DNA from: an uncultured Collinsella sp.
GTDB lineage: Bacteria > Actinomycetota > Coriobacteriia > Coriobacteriales > Coriobacteriaceae
Length of the DNA: 64,000 nt
Direction of reading: 5' to 3'
NCBI GenBank assembly: GCA_958437935.1
Contig: CAUBPS010000003.1
Location: forward strand, 1-64,000
Shown: positions 16,688-25,369 of the stretch, in pieces
Layout: every line of letters begins with the position of its first letter
Position numbering within the stretch: the stretch's first letter is position 1
Notes under the pieces: model-generated
What the model was told of the DNA's origin: nothing
Database searches by the model: none
What the model saw: the letters and a program-made list of their open reading frames with translations, nothing else
Program-made: the position numbers and the translations under genes

Positions 16688-19467
16688 CAGAATCCTCCAA
16701 ACTCACGATCTTCACGTGCCATCTCGGCGTCGACAGATTTCAGCGCGGCAAGCCCCTCCTCGTCCAACAGGACCTCGCGCGGCTTGGAACCGTCGGGCGG
16801 ACCGACGACACCCTTTTCTTCCAGCATGTCCATAATACGCCCGGCACGCGCATAGCCAACCTTCAGACGGCGTTGCAGGCCAGATGTGGAGCCCAGCTGC
16901 GATTCCACCACAATATGGGCGGCTTCCCAAATGAGCGGGTCGTCGTCCTGCGGCTCGGCGACTCCGGTGCGGACAATCCCGCCGCCACCCGCCATGGACA
17001 TGGAAGCAGGCGCCACGGCAGACAGGATCTCCTCGTGGTAGTCGGGCTCGCTCTGCGACTTGACGAACTCGACAATCTCGTTGATTTCGTCGTCCGAAAC
17101 AAAGCAGCCCTGAATACGGCGAGGCTTGCCCCAGTCGACCTTGGAAAACAGCATGTCGCCCAAACCGGTGAGCTTTTCGGCACCCATCTGGTCGATGATG
17201 ACGCGCGAGTCGATACCCGTGGCAACGTTAAAGGCGATACGGTTGGTAATGTTGGCCTTGATAAGACCCGTCACCACGTTGGAGCTCGGACGCTGCGTAG
17301 CCACGATGAGGTGAATACCGGCGGCACGGCCCAGCTGTGCAATACGCACGATCGAGGCCTCGACATCCTTACCGGCAACCATCATCAGATCCGAGAGCTC
17401 GTCAATGATGATGACCAGGTAGGGCATCTTTTGCGGCGGGTTATCGTAATGCTCAAACTCGCCGGCGGCCTGCTTTTCGTTGTAGGTCGAGATCTTACGC
17501 ACGTTGAGACGCTCGAAGACCTTCAGGCGACGCTCCATCTCGGACACGGCCCATTGCAGAGCGCTCGCGGCCTGCTTGGGCTCGGTCACTACAGGCACGT
17601 AAAGATGCGGCAGACCGTTATAGCCCGCAAGCTCGACGCGCTTGGGGTCGACCATGATCAGGCGAACGTCCTCGGGAAGGGCGCGCATGAGCAGAGTCGT
17701 AATGATGGAGTTGATCATGACCGACTTACCGGAACCCGTGGTACCGGCGATCAGCAGGTGGGGCATCTTGGCAAGGTCGGCGACGACCGGCGTGCCCTCG
17801 GCATCGCGCCCGATTGCGAGCTCAAGCGGACCGCCCTTCACATAGGGCAGCACGTCGCCCAAGTTGACGTTCTGGCGCTTGCGATTGGGGATCTCGATGC
17901 CCACGAGCGAGGTGCCGGGGATCGGGGCAAAGATACGAACCGACTGGGCAGCGAGCGAAAGCGCGATATCGTCCTCGAGGCTCGAGATCTTGCTCACGCG
18001 CTCGCCCTCGCCAGGTTGCAGCTTAAAGGTCGTCACCGTGGGGCCGGCGATCCAGCCGACCACGCGGGCACTGCGGCCAAACTCAAGCAACGTGGACTGA
18101 AGCGACTCGGCAGTCTGTTCCAGCTCCTTGTCAGAAGACGCGGAGGACGCCGACTGCGGGTTGGCATGCAGGATTTCGAGTGGCGGAAGCTTAAGGCCAT
18201 CCTCTTCTTCGCCCTCGTTATCCGCGGGGGCATTGACCGCTCCCCCATCGCTAGAAGTAGGCGCCTCGGCAGCGCCCGCGACAGCCGTATCGGCAACCTT
18301 GGGATGCTTCAAGAAGTCGGGAATCTGCGGAGCTGCCGAGACAGGATTCACGGCAAACGGCGGCTCGGACTCGTCAATCTTATCGGGGTCGTCTTCCATC
18401 GAAAGCTGACCGGTTACCTGGTCGCGCTTGGCATGGCGACGCGGCAGCAAAGTTCTCTTTGCAGTCTCAATCGGTGCCTCGTCGTCCTCGTCATCGCCCT
18501 CAGTGAGCTCAATCTCGCTATCGGACCAGGACGGGTCGGGCTCACTCGTATTGAGCTTAGGCGCAGCCTTGCCCTTCTTGGCATGGCGGCGCGGCAGCAG
18601 CGTCGTCTTAGCGCGCTCGGCCTCCATGGCATCGGATACGTCGACAAACGGATCCTCGTCCTCGTCGTCATTGTCCAAAACCGGGTCCACATCGTTGCCC
18701 ATGACCGTGGTCACGGCAGCATCGGAGCCCTTTTGACGAAGAATGCTCAGGTGCGGACGGGCAACGCCGGGCACCGACAGGGCTTCGTCGTCACCCCACG
18801 GACTCGCGTTAACATCGGCACGACGGCGCTCGGCAAAATCGGCCGCGCGGTCGCGAGCAGAGCGCAAAACGCCGCCAACCGAAAAGCCGACGATGACCAG
18901 GCCCACGACGACAAGGCCCAGCAGGACCACCATCGCGATAGGCTTACCCAGGGCATTCTGCAGCGCACTCGCAATAAACGCACCGATGTAGCCACCCGAG
19001 GCGGACAGGTTTTGCGGCGTGAACATAAGGTCACACGAGACGCTCGTACCCGGCACCATCAGCGACAGAATGGAGACGACGGCGATAAAGACCACGGCGC
19101 CGCCCGCAACAGAGCGCGCGTTGAGCGGCGAGTCCTCGCCTAAAAAGAGCGTGGCGGCAAACAGCAAAATGACGATCGGCAGCACGTAGGCGCCCAGACC
19201 AAAGCCCAAGTGGTAGAAACCAGCAACCGCAGCCGTAACGGGCGCAGTCGCCGGCGAAATCACGGCAATAAAGGACGCAATCGCCAAAACGGCAATGACC
19301 ACGCCGGCGATATCGCGGTTGGCCGAGGGCTCGACCAAGGGCTCGAAATCATCGAACTCGGACTCGTGGCCCTTATTGGCACGCAGATGGGAACCGGCAC
19401 CCTTAGCAGATGCCGGTTGGTTGTTGGCCTTATTGCCTTTGGCGTTTTGTGCAGATCCGCGCGCCAA
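16687..19467 (-). CDS. ftsK: DNA translocase FtsK/SpoIIIE
   Basis: FtsK pumps chromosomal DNA through the closing septum. The 926-residue protein has four N-terminal membrane segments (about residues 55-200), an acidic linker with two LLPRRHAK repeats (about 285-345), a RecA-like motor with Walker A AGTTGSGKS near 580 and Walker B IIIDELSDLMM near 680, and a C-terminal gamma winged helix (GYARAGRIMDMLEEKGVVGP) that reads polarity sequences. It is followed at once by the rodZ-type gene, a division and shape pairing. Confidence 0.96.
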   Translation of the reverse strand: MARGSAQNAKGNKANNQPASAKGAGSHLRANKGHESEFDDFEPLVEPSANRDIAGVVIAVLAIASFIAVISPATAPVTAAVAGFYHLGFGLGAYVLPIVILLFAATLFLGEDSPLNARSVAGGAVVFIAVVSILSLMVPGTSVSCDLMFTPQNLSASGGYIGAFIASALQNALGKPIAMVVLLGLVVVGLVIVGFSVGGVLRSARDRAADFAERRRADVNASPWGDDEALSVPGVARPHLSILRQKGSDAAVTTVMGNDVDPVLDNDDEDEDPFVDVSDAMEAERAKTTLLPRRHAKKGKAAPKLNTSEPDPSWSDSEIELTEGDDEDDEAPIETAKRTLLPRRHAKRDQVTGQLSMEDDPDKIDESEPPFAVNPVSAAPQIPDFLKHPKVADTAVAGAAEAPTSSDGGAVNAPADNEGEEEDGLKLPPLEILHANPQSASSASSDKELEQTAESLQSTLLEFGRSARVVGWIAGPTVTTFKLQPGEGERVSKISSLEDDIALSLAAQSVRIFAPIPGTSLVGIEIPNRKRQNVNLGDVLPYVKGGPLELAIGRDAEGTPVVADLAKMPHLLIAGTTGSGKSVMINSIITTLLMRALPEDVRLIMVDPKRVELAGYNGLPHLYVPVVTEPKQAASALQWAVSEMERRLKVFERLNVRKISTYNEKQAAGEFEHYDNPPQKMPYLVIIIDELSDLMMVAGKDVEASIVRIAQLGRAAGIHLIVATQRPSSNVVTGLIKANITNRIAFNVATGIDSRVIIDQMGAEKLTGLGDMLFSKVDWGKPRRIQGCFVSDDEINEIVEFVKSQSEPDYHEEILSAVAPASMSMAGGGGIVRTGVAEPQDDDPLIWEAAHIVVESQLGSTSGLQRRLKVGYARAGRIMDMLEEKGVVGPPDGSKPREVLLDEEGLAALKSVDAEMAREDREFGGF

Positions 19468-19468
19468 A

Positions 19469-21139
19469 CTAAACCTCCATGACGACCGGGATGATCATCG
19501 GACGAGTGCGCGTACGGCTCCAGATAAAGTTGGAGAGCGAGTCGCGCACGGCCTTGCGAATGGCATCGGAACCGCTGCTCGTAAAGCTGAACTTGCCCTT
19601 CTCGATCGTCTTCATGATGGACGCGGAGGCATCCTCGGAGAACTGGTCGTCGATGGCAAACGAGACGCCGCGCCCCGAGAACTCAATGGCCTCGATCTTC
19701 TTGTGCTTGAGCGAGACGATAGCAACAGCGGTAACCATACCGTCGTTGGCGAGCTTCTGGCGATCGCGCAAGACGATGGGGTCGGTATCGCCGATGCGCA
19801 GGCCGTCGACGTAGACGACGCCGGACTCGACGGGCGTACCGCGCTTGACGATACCGCCGCGCATCTCGAGCGTGTCGCCGTTGTCGAGGATAAAGATATG
19901 ATCGTCCTTGAGACCCATCTTGCGGGCCAGCTGAGCATGGGCGCGCAGATGCACGGCTTCACCGTGAACCGGCATAAAGTACGTGGGCTTGGCCATGGCC
20001 ATCAGGAGCTTGAGCTCCTCCTGGCTACCGTGACCGGAAACGTGAACGAGAGCGCGGTTCTTATCCCACACGTCGCAGCCGAGCTTGGCCAGGCTGTTGA
20101 CGACCTGCTGGACGGCTTTCTCATTGCCGGGAACAGGAGTTGCCGAGAGGATAACGGTATCGCCCTCGTGGATGGAGAGCGTCTTGTGCTCGCCATTGGC
20201 CATGCGGGACAGGGCCGACAGCGGCTCGCCCTGCGAACCGGTGCACATGACGACAATCTTGTCGTCAGGCAGGTTATCAATGTCAAAGGCATCGATGATA
20301 TCGGCGTCGTCGATGTTGAGGTAGCCAAGCTCGCGCGCCACGCGGGTGTTAGTGAGCATGGAGCGACCGGTCACAACGACCTTACGGCCGCACTTGCGGG
20401 CGGCATCGCAGATCTGCTGCAAACGATGGATGTGGCTCGAGAACGACGCGACGAACACGCGACCCGGCGCGTTCTTGATGGCGTGCAGCAGGTTGGGACC
20501 AACCTCGGCCTCGGACTTGGTAAAGCCGGGAACCGTGGCGTTGGTGGAGTCGGAAAGCAGCAGGTCGATACCCTGCTTGGCAAAGCGGCTGATAGCGGCA
20601 TAGTCGGGCGTGACGCCGTCGATGGGCGTCTGGTCGAGCTTAAAGTCGCCGGTGTGCATAACGGTACCCTGGTTGGTGCGGATGAACACGCCCAGAGCGC
20701 CGGGAATGGAGTGCGTCATCGAGAAGAAGTCGAGCGAGATGCCGCCGAGGTTGACATGGCTCCCGCCCTTGACCTCGCGGAATTTGGGCGCGCGGATGCG
20801 GAACTCAGAAAGCTTGCCCTCGATAAAGCCAAGCGTCAGCTTGCTCGAGAAGATGGGCACCTTGTTGTTGAGGTCCTGCAGCAGGTACGGAAGCGAACCG
20901 GTGTGGTCCTCATGGCCGTGGGTGACGACGATACCGCGGAGCTTCTCCTCGTTCTCCAGGACATAGGTGTAATCAGGAAGCACCAGGTCGATACCGGGCT
21001 GGGAGTCGTCGGGGAACATGAGGCCGGCGTCGACGAGCACCATGTCGTCGCCGCACTCGAAGACCGTCATGTTCTTGCCGATGCCGTCAAGGCCGCCGAG
21101 CGGGATAATCTTCAAGGGAGATGATTTTTTAGCTGCCAT
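19469..21139 (-). CDS. rnj: Ribonuclease J
   Basis: RNase J combines endonuclease and 5'-exonuclease activity. The 556-residue protein has the metallo-beta-lactamase fold with the zinc motif THGHEDHTGSLPY near residue 73, HTGDFKLD near 165, a beta-CASP domain with SSHIHRLQQ near 243 and VSGHGSQEEL near 368, and the C-terminal domain. Length is typical of RNase J1. The ribosome site is weak (AAAGGAA upstream of ATG 21139). It lies downstream of the pair of long inverted repeats that may belong to its leader. Confidence 0.96.
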   Translation of the reverse strand: MAAKKSSPLKIIPLGGLDGIGKNMTVFECGDDMVLVDAGLMFPDDSQPGIDLVLPDYTYVLENEEKLRGIVVTHGHEDHTGSLPYLLQDLNNKVPIFSSKLTLGFIEGKLSEFRIRAPKFREVKGGSHVNLGGISLDFFSMTHSIPGALGVFIRTNQGTVMHTGDFKLDQTPIDGVTPDYAAISRFAKQGIDLLLSDSTNATVPGFTKSEAEVGPNLLHAIKNAPGRVFVASFSSHIHRLQQICDAARKCGRKVVVTGRSMLTNTRVARELGYLNIDDADIIDAFDIDNLPDDKIVVMCTGSQGEPLSALSRMANGEHKTLSIHEGDTVILSATPVPGNEKAVQQVVNSLAKLGCDVWDKNRALVHVSGHGSQEELKLLMAMAKPTYFMPVHGEAVHLRAHAQLARKMGLKDDHIFILDNGDTLEMRGGIVKRGTPVESGVVYVDGLRIGDTDPIVLRDRQKLANDGMVTAVAIVSLKHKKIEAIEFSGRGVSFAIDDQFSEDASASIMKTIEKGKFSFTSSGSDAIRKAVRDSLSNFIWSRTRTRPMIIPVVMEV

Positions 21140-21324
21140 AGGTTAGTGTGGTTTCCTTTCTTCGAAACGGGTCTGGAACAACCGACGGGGCGCTTCTGGC
21201 AAACCGACCGCCGGGAACGTACAAACATGCATCACAGAGTCGACGCAGTAACCACAGTATGATACCCATTTGCCCACCAACAGACCACCCATGCATCAAA
21301 GCCCCATCTGAACTGGTCTATCCC
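21140..21324. other. rnj upstream region
   Basis: This gene-free stretch probably holds the rnj promoter: a minus-strand TATCAT (21264-21259) is a plausible -10, but no convincing -35 is seen. If used, transcription would start at about 21252, excluding the long inverted repeats from the message. Confidence 0.35.
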
Positions 21325-21471
21325 GCCGGTCTGGTCTCAGCGGGCCCGGCACGGGCTAAGTTTCCTGCTCTACAGTCCTGCGCAAGACGGAAAGCACATT
21401 AAGTGCTTTCCTTTGCGTGCGGAACTCGCGATAAACTTAGCCCGTGCCGGGCCCGCTGAGACCAGACCGGC
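21325..21471. repeat. Long inverted repeat element A (39-bp perfect arms, 69-base core)
   Basis: Arm 21325-21363 is the exact reverse complement of 21433-21471. The 69-base core (21364-21432) contains its own hairpin: 9-bp stem 21389-21397 / 21403-21411, extended by 21381-21386 / 21412-21417. The reverse complement of this core is the same as the element B core except for two blocks in the stem. No coding frame is evident. It is either a structured RNA or a mobile repeat. Confidence 0.85.
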
Positions 21472-21495
21472 CAAAATGGGACAGGTTTATTTTGG
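21471..21495. repeat. REP-like small palindrome with GGGACAG loop
   Basis: CCAAAAT (21471-21477) and ATTTTGG (21489-21495) enclose GGGACAGGTTT. The stem-plus-GGGACAG layout resembles the ends of the REP-transposase relic at 49584-49842. It directly abuts element A. Confidence 0.5.
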
Positions 21496-21535
21496 TTGGT
21501 TTTATCTGAGGATATGCCGGGTGTGCAGCTATCGA

Positions 21536-21563
21536 CAATTCAGAAAAAAGGAAAGCTGAATTG
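21536..21563. repeat. Hairpin in the spacer between the two long inverted repeats
   Basis: CAATTCAG (21536-21543) and CTGAATTG (21556-21563) form a perfect 8-bp stem around a purine-rich loop. GGTTGGT (21495-21501) and ACCAACC (21589-21595) form a further symmetric pair around it. Confidence 0.5.
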
Positions 21564-21596
21564 ACCATCTGACAAAATCGAAACCCGCACCAACCA

Positions 21597-21745
21597 GCCC
21601 TTTTGCTATTCCCGGCGGGGGCCGCGGATAAAGTTTATCGCGAGTTCCGCACGAACAGGAGGCCACTTAATGTTGCCTCCGTCGTGAGCAGGACTGTAGA
21701 GCAGGAAACTTTATCCGCGGCCCCCGCCGGGAATAGCAAAAGGGC
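21597..21745. repeat. Long inverted repeat element B (40-bp perfect arms, 69-base core)
   Basis: Arm 21597-21636 is the exact reverse complement of 21706-21745. The core (21637-21705) has the same length as core A and, in opposite orientation, the same first 17, middle 10 and last 17 bases. The blocks between differ, but base-pairing is mostly kept. The arms are largely unlike those of A apart from AAGTTT at the inner ends. The outer 10 bases of the right arm coincide with the pnp terminator tail. Confidence 0.85.
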
Positions 21746-21767
21746 GACCCCTGTCCGGGGTCGCCCT
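21738..21767 (-). terminator. Rho-independent terminator of pnp
   Basis: A perfect 11-bp stem (21741-21751 / 21757-21767, AGGGCGACCCC) with loop TGTCC is followed on the minus strand by TTTTGC. It ends about 25 bases after the pnp stop. Its 3' side overlaps the arm of element B. Confidence 0.9.
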
Positions 21768-21791
21768 TGTTGAGCTGCTTATGTGTAGCTA

Positions 21792-24038
21792 TTACTCGGC
21801 GTCATGGTGACGGCGGGGCTTGCGGCCTCCGTTGTCGCCGGGACGGCGCGGACGATCGCTGCGCTCGGAGCGCTCGCGACGCGGACGCTCACGGCGCTGG
21901 AAGTGCTCGCCGTCGCCCTCGGAGGCACCCTCGGCGCGAGCCGGGGCCTCGGGCTTGTCAAGACGATCGAGCGAGATCTTGCCGCGATCGTCGACCTCAA
22001 TGACGACGACCTTGACCTCGTCGCCCACGTTGAGGACGTCCTCGACCTTCTCCACGCGGCCCTTGGCAACGCGGGAGATATGCAGCAGGCCGTCCTTACC
22101 GGGCAGCAGGTTGACGAAGGCACCGAAGGGCTGGATGGAGACCACACGACCGGTGTACTCCTCACCCGGCTCGGGAACCTTGATGATGAGCTTGATGCGC
22201 TCGACAGCCTGGTCAACGGACTCGCCGGTGCCGCCGACAAAGACGGTGCCGTCCTCCTGGATGTCGACCGAAGCGCCGGTCTCATCCTGGATACCACGGA
22301 TGACCTTACCGCCGGAACCGATGACGTCGCGGATCTTGTCGGTCGGAACCTGGATGGAGACGATACGCGGAGCGGTGCTGCGCGTGGTGTGACGCGGCTC
22401 GGGGATCACATCGAGCATCTTCTGCAGAATGAAGGCGCGACCCTCCTTGGCCTGCTGCAGGGCGCGGGCCAGGATGTCGAAGGTGAGGCCGGTGGCCTTG
22501 TTGTCCATCTGCAGGGCGGTGATGCCCTCGGTGGTGCCGGTGACCTTAAAGTCCATGTCGCCCAGGAAGTCCTCGAGACCCTGGATGTCGGACAGAACCA
22601 CGGTCTTGCCCTCCTCCTGGATCAGGCCCATGGCGATACCGGAGACCGGGCGCTTAATGGGCACGCCGCCGTCCATAAGGGCGAGCGTGGAACCGCAGGT
22701 CGAAGCCATCGAAGAGGAGCCGTTGGACTCCATGACCTCGGAGACGACGCGGATGGCATAGGGGAACTCGTTCTCGTCGGGAAGCACCGGAAGCAGAGCG
22801 CGCTCGGCCAGATTGCCATGGCCGATCTCGCGGCGCTTGGGGCTGCCCATGCGGCCGGTCTCGCCGGTGCAGAACGGCGGGAAGTTGTAGTGGTGCATGT
22901 AGCGCTTGCCCTCGGTGGGCTCGATGGTATCCAGACGCTGGCCCTCGTTGAGCATGCCGAGCGACAGGACGGAAAGCACCTGGGTCTGGCCACGCTGGAA
23001 CAGACCGGAGCCGTGAACGAGCGGCAGGTAGTTGTCCTTCACCATGATGGGACGAATCTCGTCGGCGGCACGGCCGTCGACGCGCTCGCCGGTCTCGACG
23101 ACCATGGTGCGCATGGCCTTCTTCTCGAGCTTTTTGAGCGCCACGGGGATCTCGCGCTCCCAAGCGGCCTGCTCCTCCTCGGTGAACTCGGCGCGGATGG
23201 ACTCCTTCAGAGCCTCGACCTTACCGATACGGGAGAGCTTGTCGGCGTCGCGAAGGGCGGCAGCCATCTCGTCGTAGTGGGCGAAGATGCGCTCCTGGAC
23301 CACCTCGACGGGCTGGTCGAGCGGGTACTCCTTCTTGACGATGGCGCCGTTGACCTGCTCCCACTCGGCGACGAACTCGTCCTGAGCCTGACAGAAGGCA
23401 GCAAGGGCCTCCTGGCCAAACTTCATAGCGGCGAGCATGTCGTCCTCGGAGATCTCCTCGGCGCCGGCCTCGACCATCGAGATGAAGTCGGCAGAGCCGC
23501 CCAGCTCCAGGTCCAGATCGGAGTTCTCGCGCTCCTCATAGGTGGGGTTGACGATAAACTCGCCGGTCTCCACGTTGCGGCCGATGCGCACGCAGGCAAG
23601 CGGGCCCTCGAAGGGCACGCCGCCGAGCGTCATGGCCAAGGAGGCGCCCATGACGTTGATGACGTCGAAGGGGTTGACCTGGTCAGCGACGAGTGAAGTA
23701 GCGACGATGTGCACCTCGTTACGGAAGCCGTCCGGGAAGCTCGGGCGAATCGGACGGTCGATCATGCGCGCGGTGAGCGTGGCCTTCTCGCTGGGACGGC
23801 CCTCGCGCTTGAGGTAACCACCCGGGATGCGGCCGGCGGCGTACATCTTCTCGTTGAAGTCGACGGTCAGCGGGAAGAAGTCGTAGTTCTTGCGCTCCTT
23901 GGAGACGACCACGGTGTCGAGCATCGTGGTGTCGCCCTGCTTGACCAGGCACGCGCCGGTGGCCTGCTTGGCAAGCTCGCCCGACTCAAAGGTGTAGGTC
24001 TTGCCGTACAGCTCAAAGGTCTTGGATACGAGTGTCAT
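21792..24038 (-). CDS. pnp: Polynucleotide phosphorylase
   Basis: PNPase degrades RNA 3' to 5' by phosphorolysis. The 748-residue protein has two RNase PH domains (GRIPGGYLKREGRPSEKA near residue 73; the second with FPPFCTGETGRMGSPKRREIGHG near 390), a KH domain (VIGSGGKVIRGIQDETGA near 580), an S1 domain (GEEYTGRVVSIQPFGAFVNLLPGKDGL near 640), and an Arg/Asp-rich C-terminal tail that is longer than usual. It follows rpsO, the near-universal rpsO-pnp order. Confidence 0.97.
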   Translation of the reverse strand: MTLVSKTFELYGKTYTFESGELAKQATGACLVKQGDTTMLDTVVVSKERKNYDFFPLTVDFNEKMYAAGRIPGGYLKREGRPSEKATLTARMIDRPIRPSFPDGFRNEVHIVATSLVADQVNPFDVINVMGASLAMTLGGVPFEGPLACVRIGRNVETGEFIVNPTYEERENSDLDLELGGSADFISMVEAGAEEISEDDMLAAMKFGQEALAAFCQAQDEFVAEWEQVNGAIVKKEYPLDQPVEVVQERIFAHYDEMAAALRDADKLSRIGKVEALKESIRAEFTEEEQAAWEREIPVALKKLEKKAMRTMVVETGERVDGRAADEIRPIMVKDNYLPLVHGSGLFQRGQTQVLSVLSLGMLNEGQRLDTIEPTEGKRYMHHYNFPPFCTGETGRMGSPKRREIGHGNLAERALLPVLPDENEFPYAIRVVSEVMESNGSSSMASTCGSTLALMDGGVPIKRPVSGIAMGLIQEEGKTVVLSDIQGLEDFLGDMDFKVTGTTEGITALQMDNKATGLTFDILARALQQAKEGRAFILQKMLDVIPEPRHTTRSTAPRIVSIQVPTDKIRDVIGSGGKVIRGIQDETGASVDIQEDGTVFVGGTGESVDQAVERIKLIIKVPEPGEEYTGRVVSIQPFGAFVNLLPGKDGLLHISRVAKGRVEKVEDVLNVGDEVKVVVIEVDDRGKISLDRLDKPEAPARAEGASEGDGEHFQRRERPRRERSERSDRPRRPGDNGGRKPRRHHDAE

Positions 24039-24051
24039 TGTTCTCCTTTAC

Positions 24052-24074
24052 CCCGCAGACCCCTTGCCTGCGGG
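24052..24074 (-). promoter_or_regulatory. pnp leader hairpin
   Basis: CCCGCAG / CTGCGGG form a 7-bp stem 14-36 bases before the pnp start. Such leader stems are RNase III cut sites in pnp autoregulation in other bacteria; that role here is inferred. Confidence 0.4.
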
Positions 24075-24141
24075 CTTCTCATGTGACGCGGGCCCCCTGC
24101 CCCCGCCACGCTTCAGAGCGTGATTGTTCACGCCCTTACAC

Positions 24142-24173
24142 AAAAAGAGCGCCCCGCTGCGCAGGACGCTCTT
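24142..24173 (-). terminator. Terminator of rpsO
   Basis: An AAGAGCG / CGCTCTT stem with a GC-rich interior is followed by TTTTTGTG on the minus strand, starting 16 bases after the rpsO stop. It partly separates rpsO from pnp. Confidence 0.75.
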
Positions 24174-24188
24174 AGCATGTACAAATCC

Positions 24189-24467
24189 TTACTGGATGTT
24201 GTCGCGGATGCCCAGAGCCTTGATGAGCTCACGGTACTCGACGATGTCGCTCTTCTTGATGTAGGAGAGAAGACGACGACGACGGCCGACGAGCATGAGC
24301 AGGCCACGACGGGTGTGGAAGTCCTTCTGGTGGGACTTCATGTGCTCGGTCAGCTCCTTGATGCGCTCGGACAGGATGGCAACCTGAACCTTAGGGTTAC
24401 CGGTGTCGACCGGGGTGTTACCGAACTGGGCAGTCAGCTCCGCCTTGCGCTCTTTGGAAACAGTCAT
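24189..24467 (-). CDS. rpsO: 30S ribosomal protein uS15
   Basis: S15 binds 16S rRNA early in 30S assembly. The start ATG at 24467 (MTVSKERKAELTAQFG) has AAAGGTG upstream and gives 92 residues; the upstream in-frame extension is discarded. Family features are GNPKVQVAILSERIKELTEH and the basic HSHKKD-equivalent KSHQKDFHTRRGLLMLVGRR. It stands directly before pnp. Confidence 0.97.
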   Translation of the reverse strand: MTVSKERKAELTAQFGNTPVDTGNPKVQVAILSERIKELTEHMKSHQKDFHTRRGLLMLVGRRRRLLSYIKKSDIVEYRELIKALGIRDNIQ

Positions 24468-24605
24468 TGTTTCACCTTTCGTTTTACGTCGCCCGCGGGC
24501 GACTCGATTCGCCTCGGACTGGGAAGCCGCCGGTGGAGCGAGCAACCAAGGTCGAGGTACCAACAGGTCGGTATGTTACCACAAGCAGCCTACGCCTGCG
24601 CATCA

Positions 24606-25355
24606 TCACCGACCCAACATGAATTCCATCGCACGGAGCCGTTGATCGGTATGTGTTGCCGCCCAGACATGCGAAAGCCCGAGCAAAAACGCCGCAGTAT
24701 GCGGGTCGATCTTTTGATCCATAAGCTCGTCGAAGGTCATGCCCATAAGGGCTCGTAACCAGGCGACCTCACCGGTCGACACAAGCTCGGCACCCGGAAC
24801 GCTCGACGCGCACGACCCGCATAGCAAGCCACCCGCCTGAGACGAAAAATACGACAGCATAGGGTCGCCGCACGAAACACAGGCAGAAAAATCGGGTCGA
24901 TACCCGATATGCGACAGCAGTTTAAAGACAAAGGCGGCTACCAGGAGGTCCATGTGCGCCGTATCGAGGCCGCCGCCCACAAGTTCTAAGGCGCGCGAGG
25001 AAATGGCAAAGGTAAATGGATCCTCGGCATCCTCAAACGAACATACACGCGCGACCTCGGCAATCGCGCTCGCCGCACAGGTCGCCTCGTAATCGGGGGC
25101 GGCGCCAAGGGGAGCCTCCAACAACTCGGCCTGCGACACGATGTCAAGCGAGCGTCCGTGCGCGAGCAGCATATCAACCGTGCAGAACAGCTCGCAGCGC
25201 GCCGCCAAGCGACCGCCAGGCTTGCGCGCGCCCTTTGCCACGGCACGCACCTGGCGGCCTAGCTCGTCAAGCATCGTCAAGATCAAATCGGTTTCCTTGA
25301 GCTTGGTCTTGTCGAGGACGAGCACTTTCGTGCGATATGTGCGAGAACCTGCCAT
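24606..25355 (-). CDS. recO: DNA repair protein RecO
   Basis: RecO loads RecA onto SSB-coated DNA together with RecR. The 249-residue protein has the N-terminal OB fold (TYRTKVLVLDKTKLKETDLIL, residues 5-25; QVRAVAKGARKPGG near 35-48) and a zinc-finger-like region with CVSCG near 162 and LLCGSC near 178. It is the last gene of the phoH-ybeY-dgkA-era-recO block, the same order as in Firmicutes. Confidence 0.93.
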   Translation of the reverse strand: MAGSRTYRTKVLVLDKTKLKETDLILTMLDELGRQVRAVAKGARKPGGRLAARCELFCTVDMLLAHGRSLDIVSQAELLEAPLGAAPDYEATCAASAIAEVARVCSFEDAEDPFTFAISSRALELVGGGLDTAHMDLLVAAFVFKLLSHIGYRPDFSACVSCGDPMLSYFSSQAGGLLCGSCASSVPGAELVSTGEVAWLRALMGMTFDELMDQKIDPHTAAFLLGLSHVWAATHTDQRLRAMEFMLGR

Positions 25356-25369
25356 ATGCGTTCGAAAGG

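Noticed and set aside
16678..19143. 821-codon open frame antisense to ftsK
   Set aside because: Low-complexity Arg/His/Gly-rich translation and no motif. It is a by-product of ftsK codon usage.
21148..21402. Small open frame running into long inverted repeat A
   Set aside because: It crosses the inverted repeat arm, has no ribosome site and no recognisable composition; more likely chance.
21486..21505. TTTTGGTTGGTTTT as a third copy of the recA/comEA phased repeat
   Set aside because: The second unit is out of the 11-base register and the GGTC part is missing; it is better explained by the spacer palindromes.
21804..23696. 630-codon open frame antisense to pnp
   Set aside because: Repetitive Leu/Gly/Asp/Val composition mirrored from pnp; no independent evidence.
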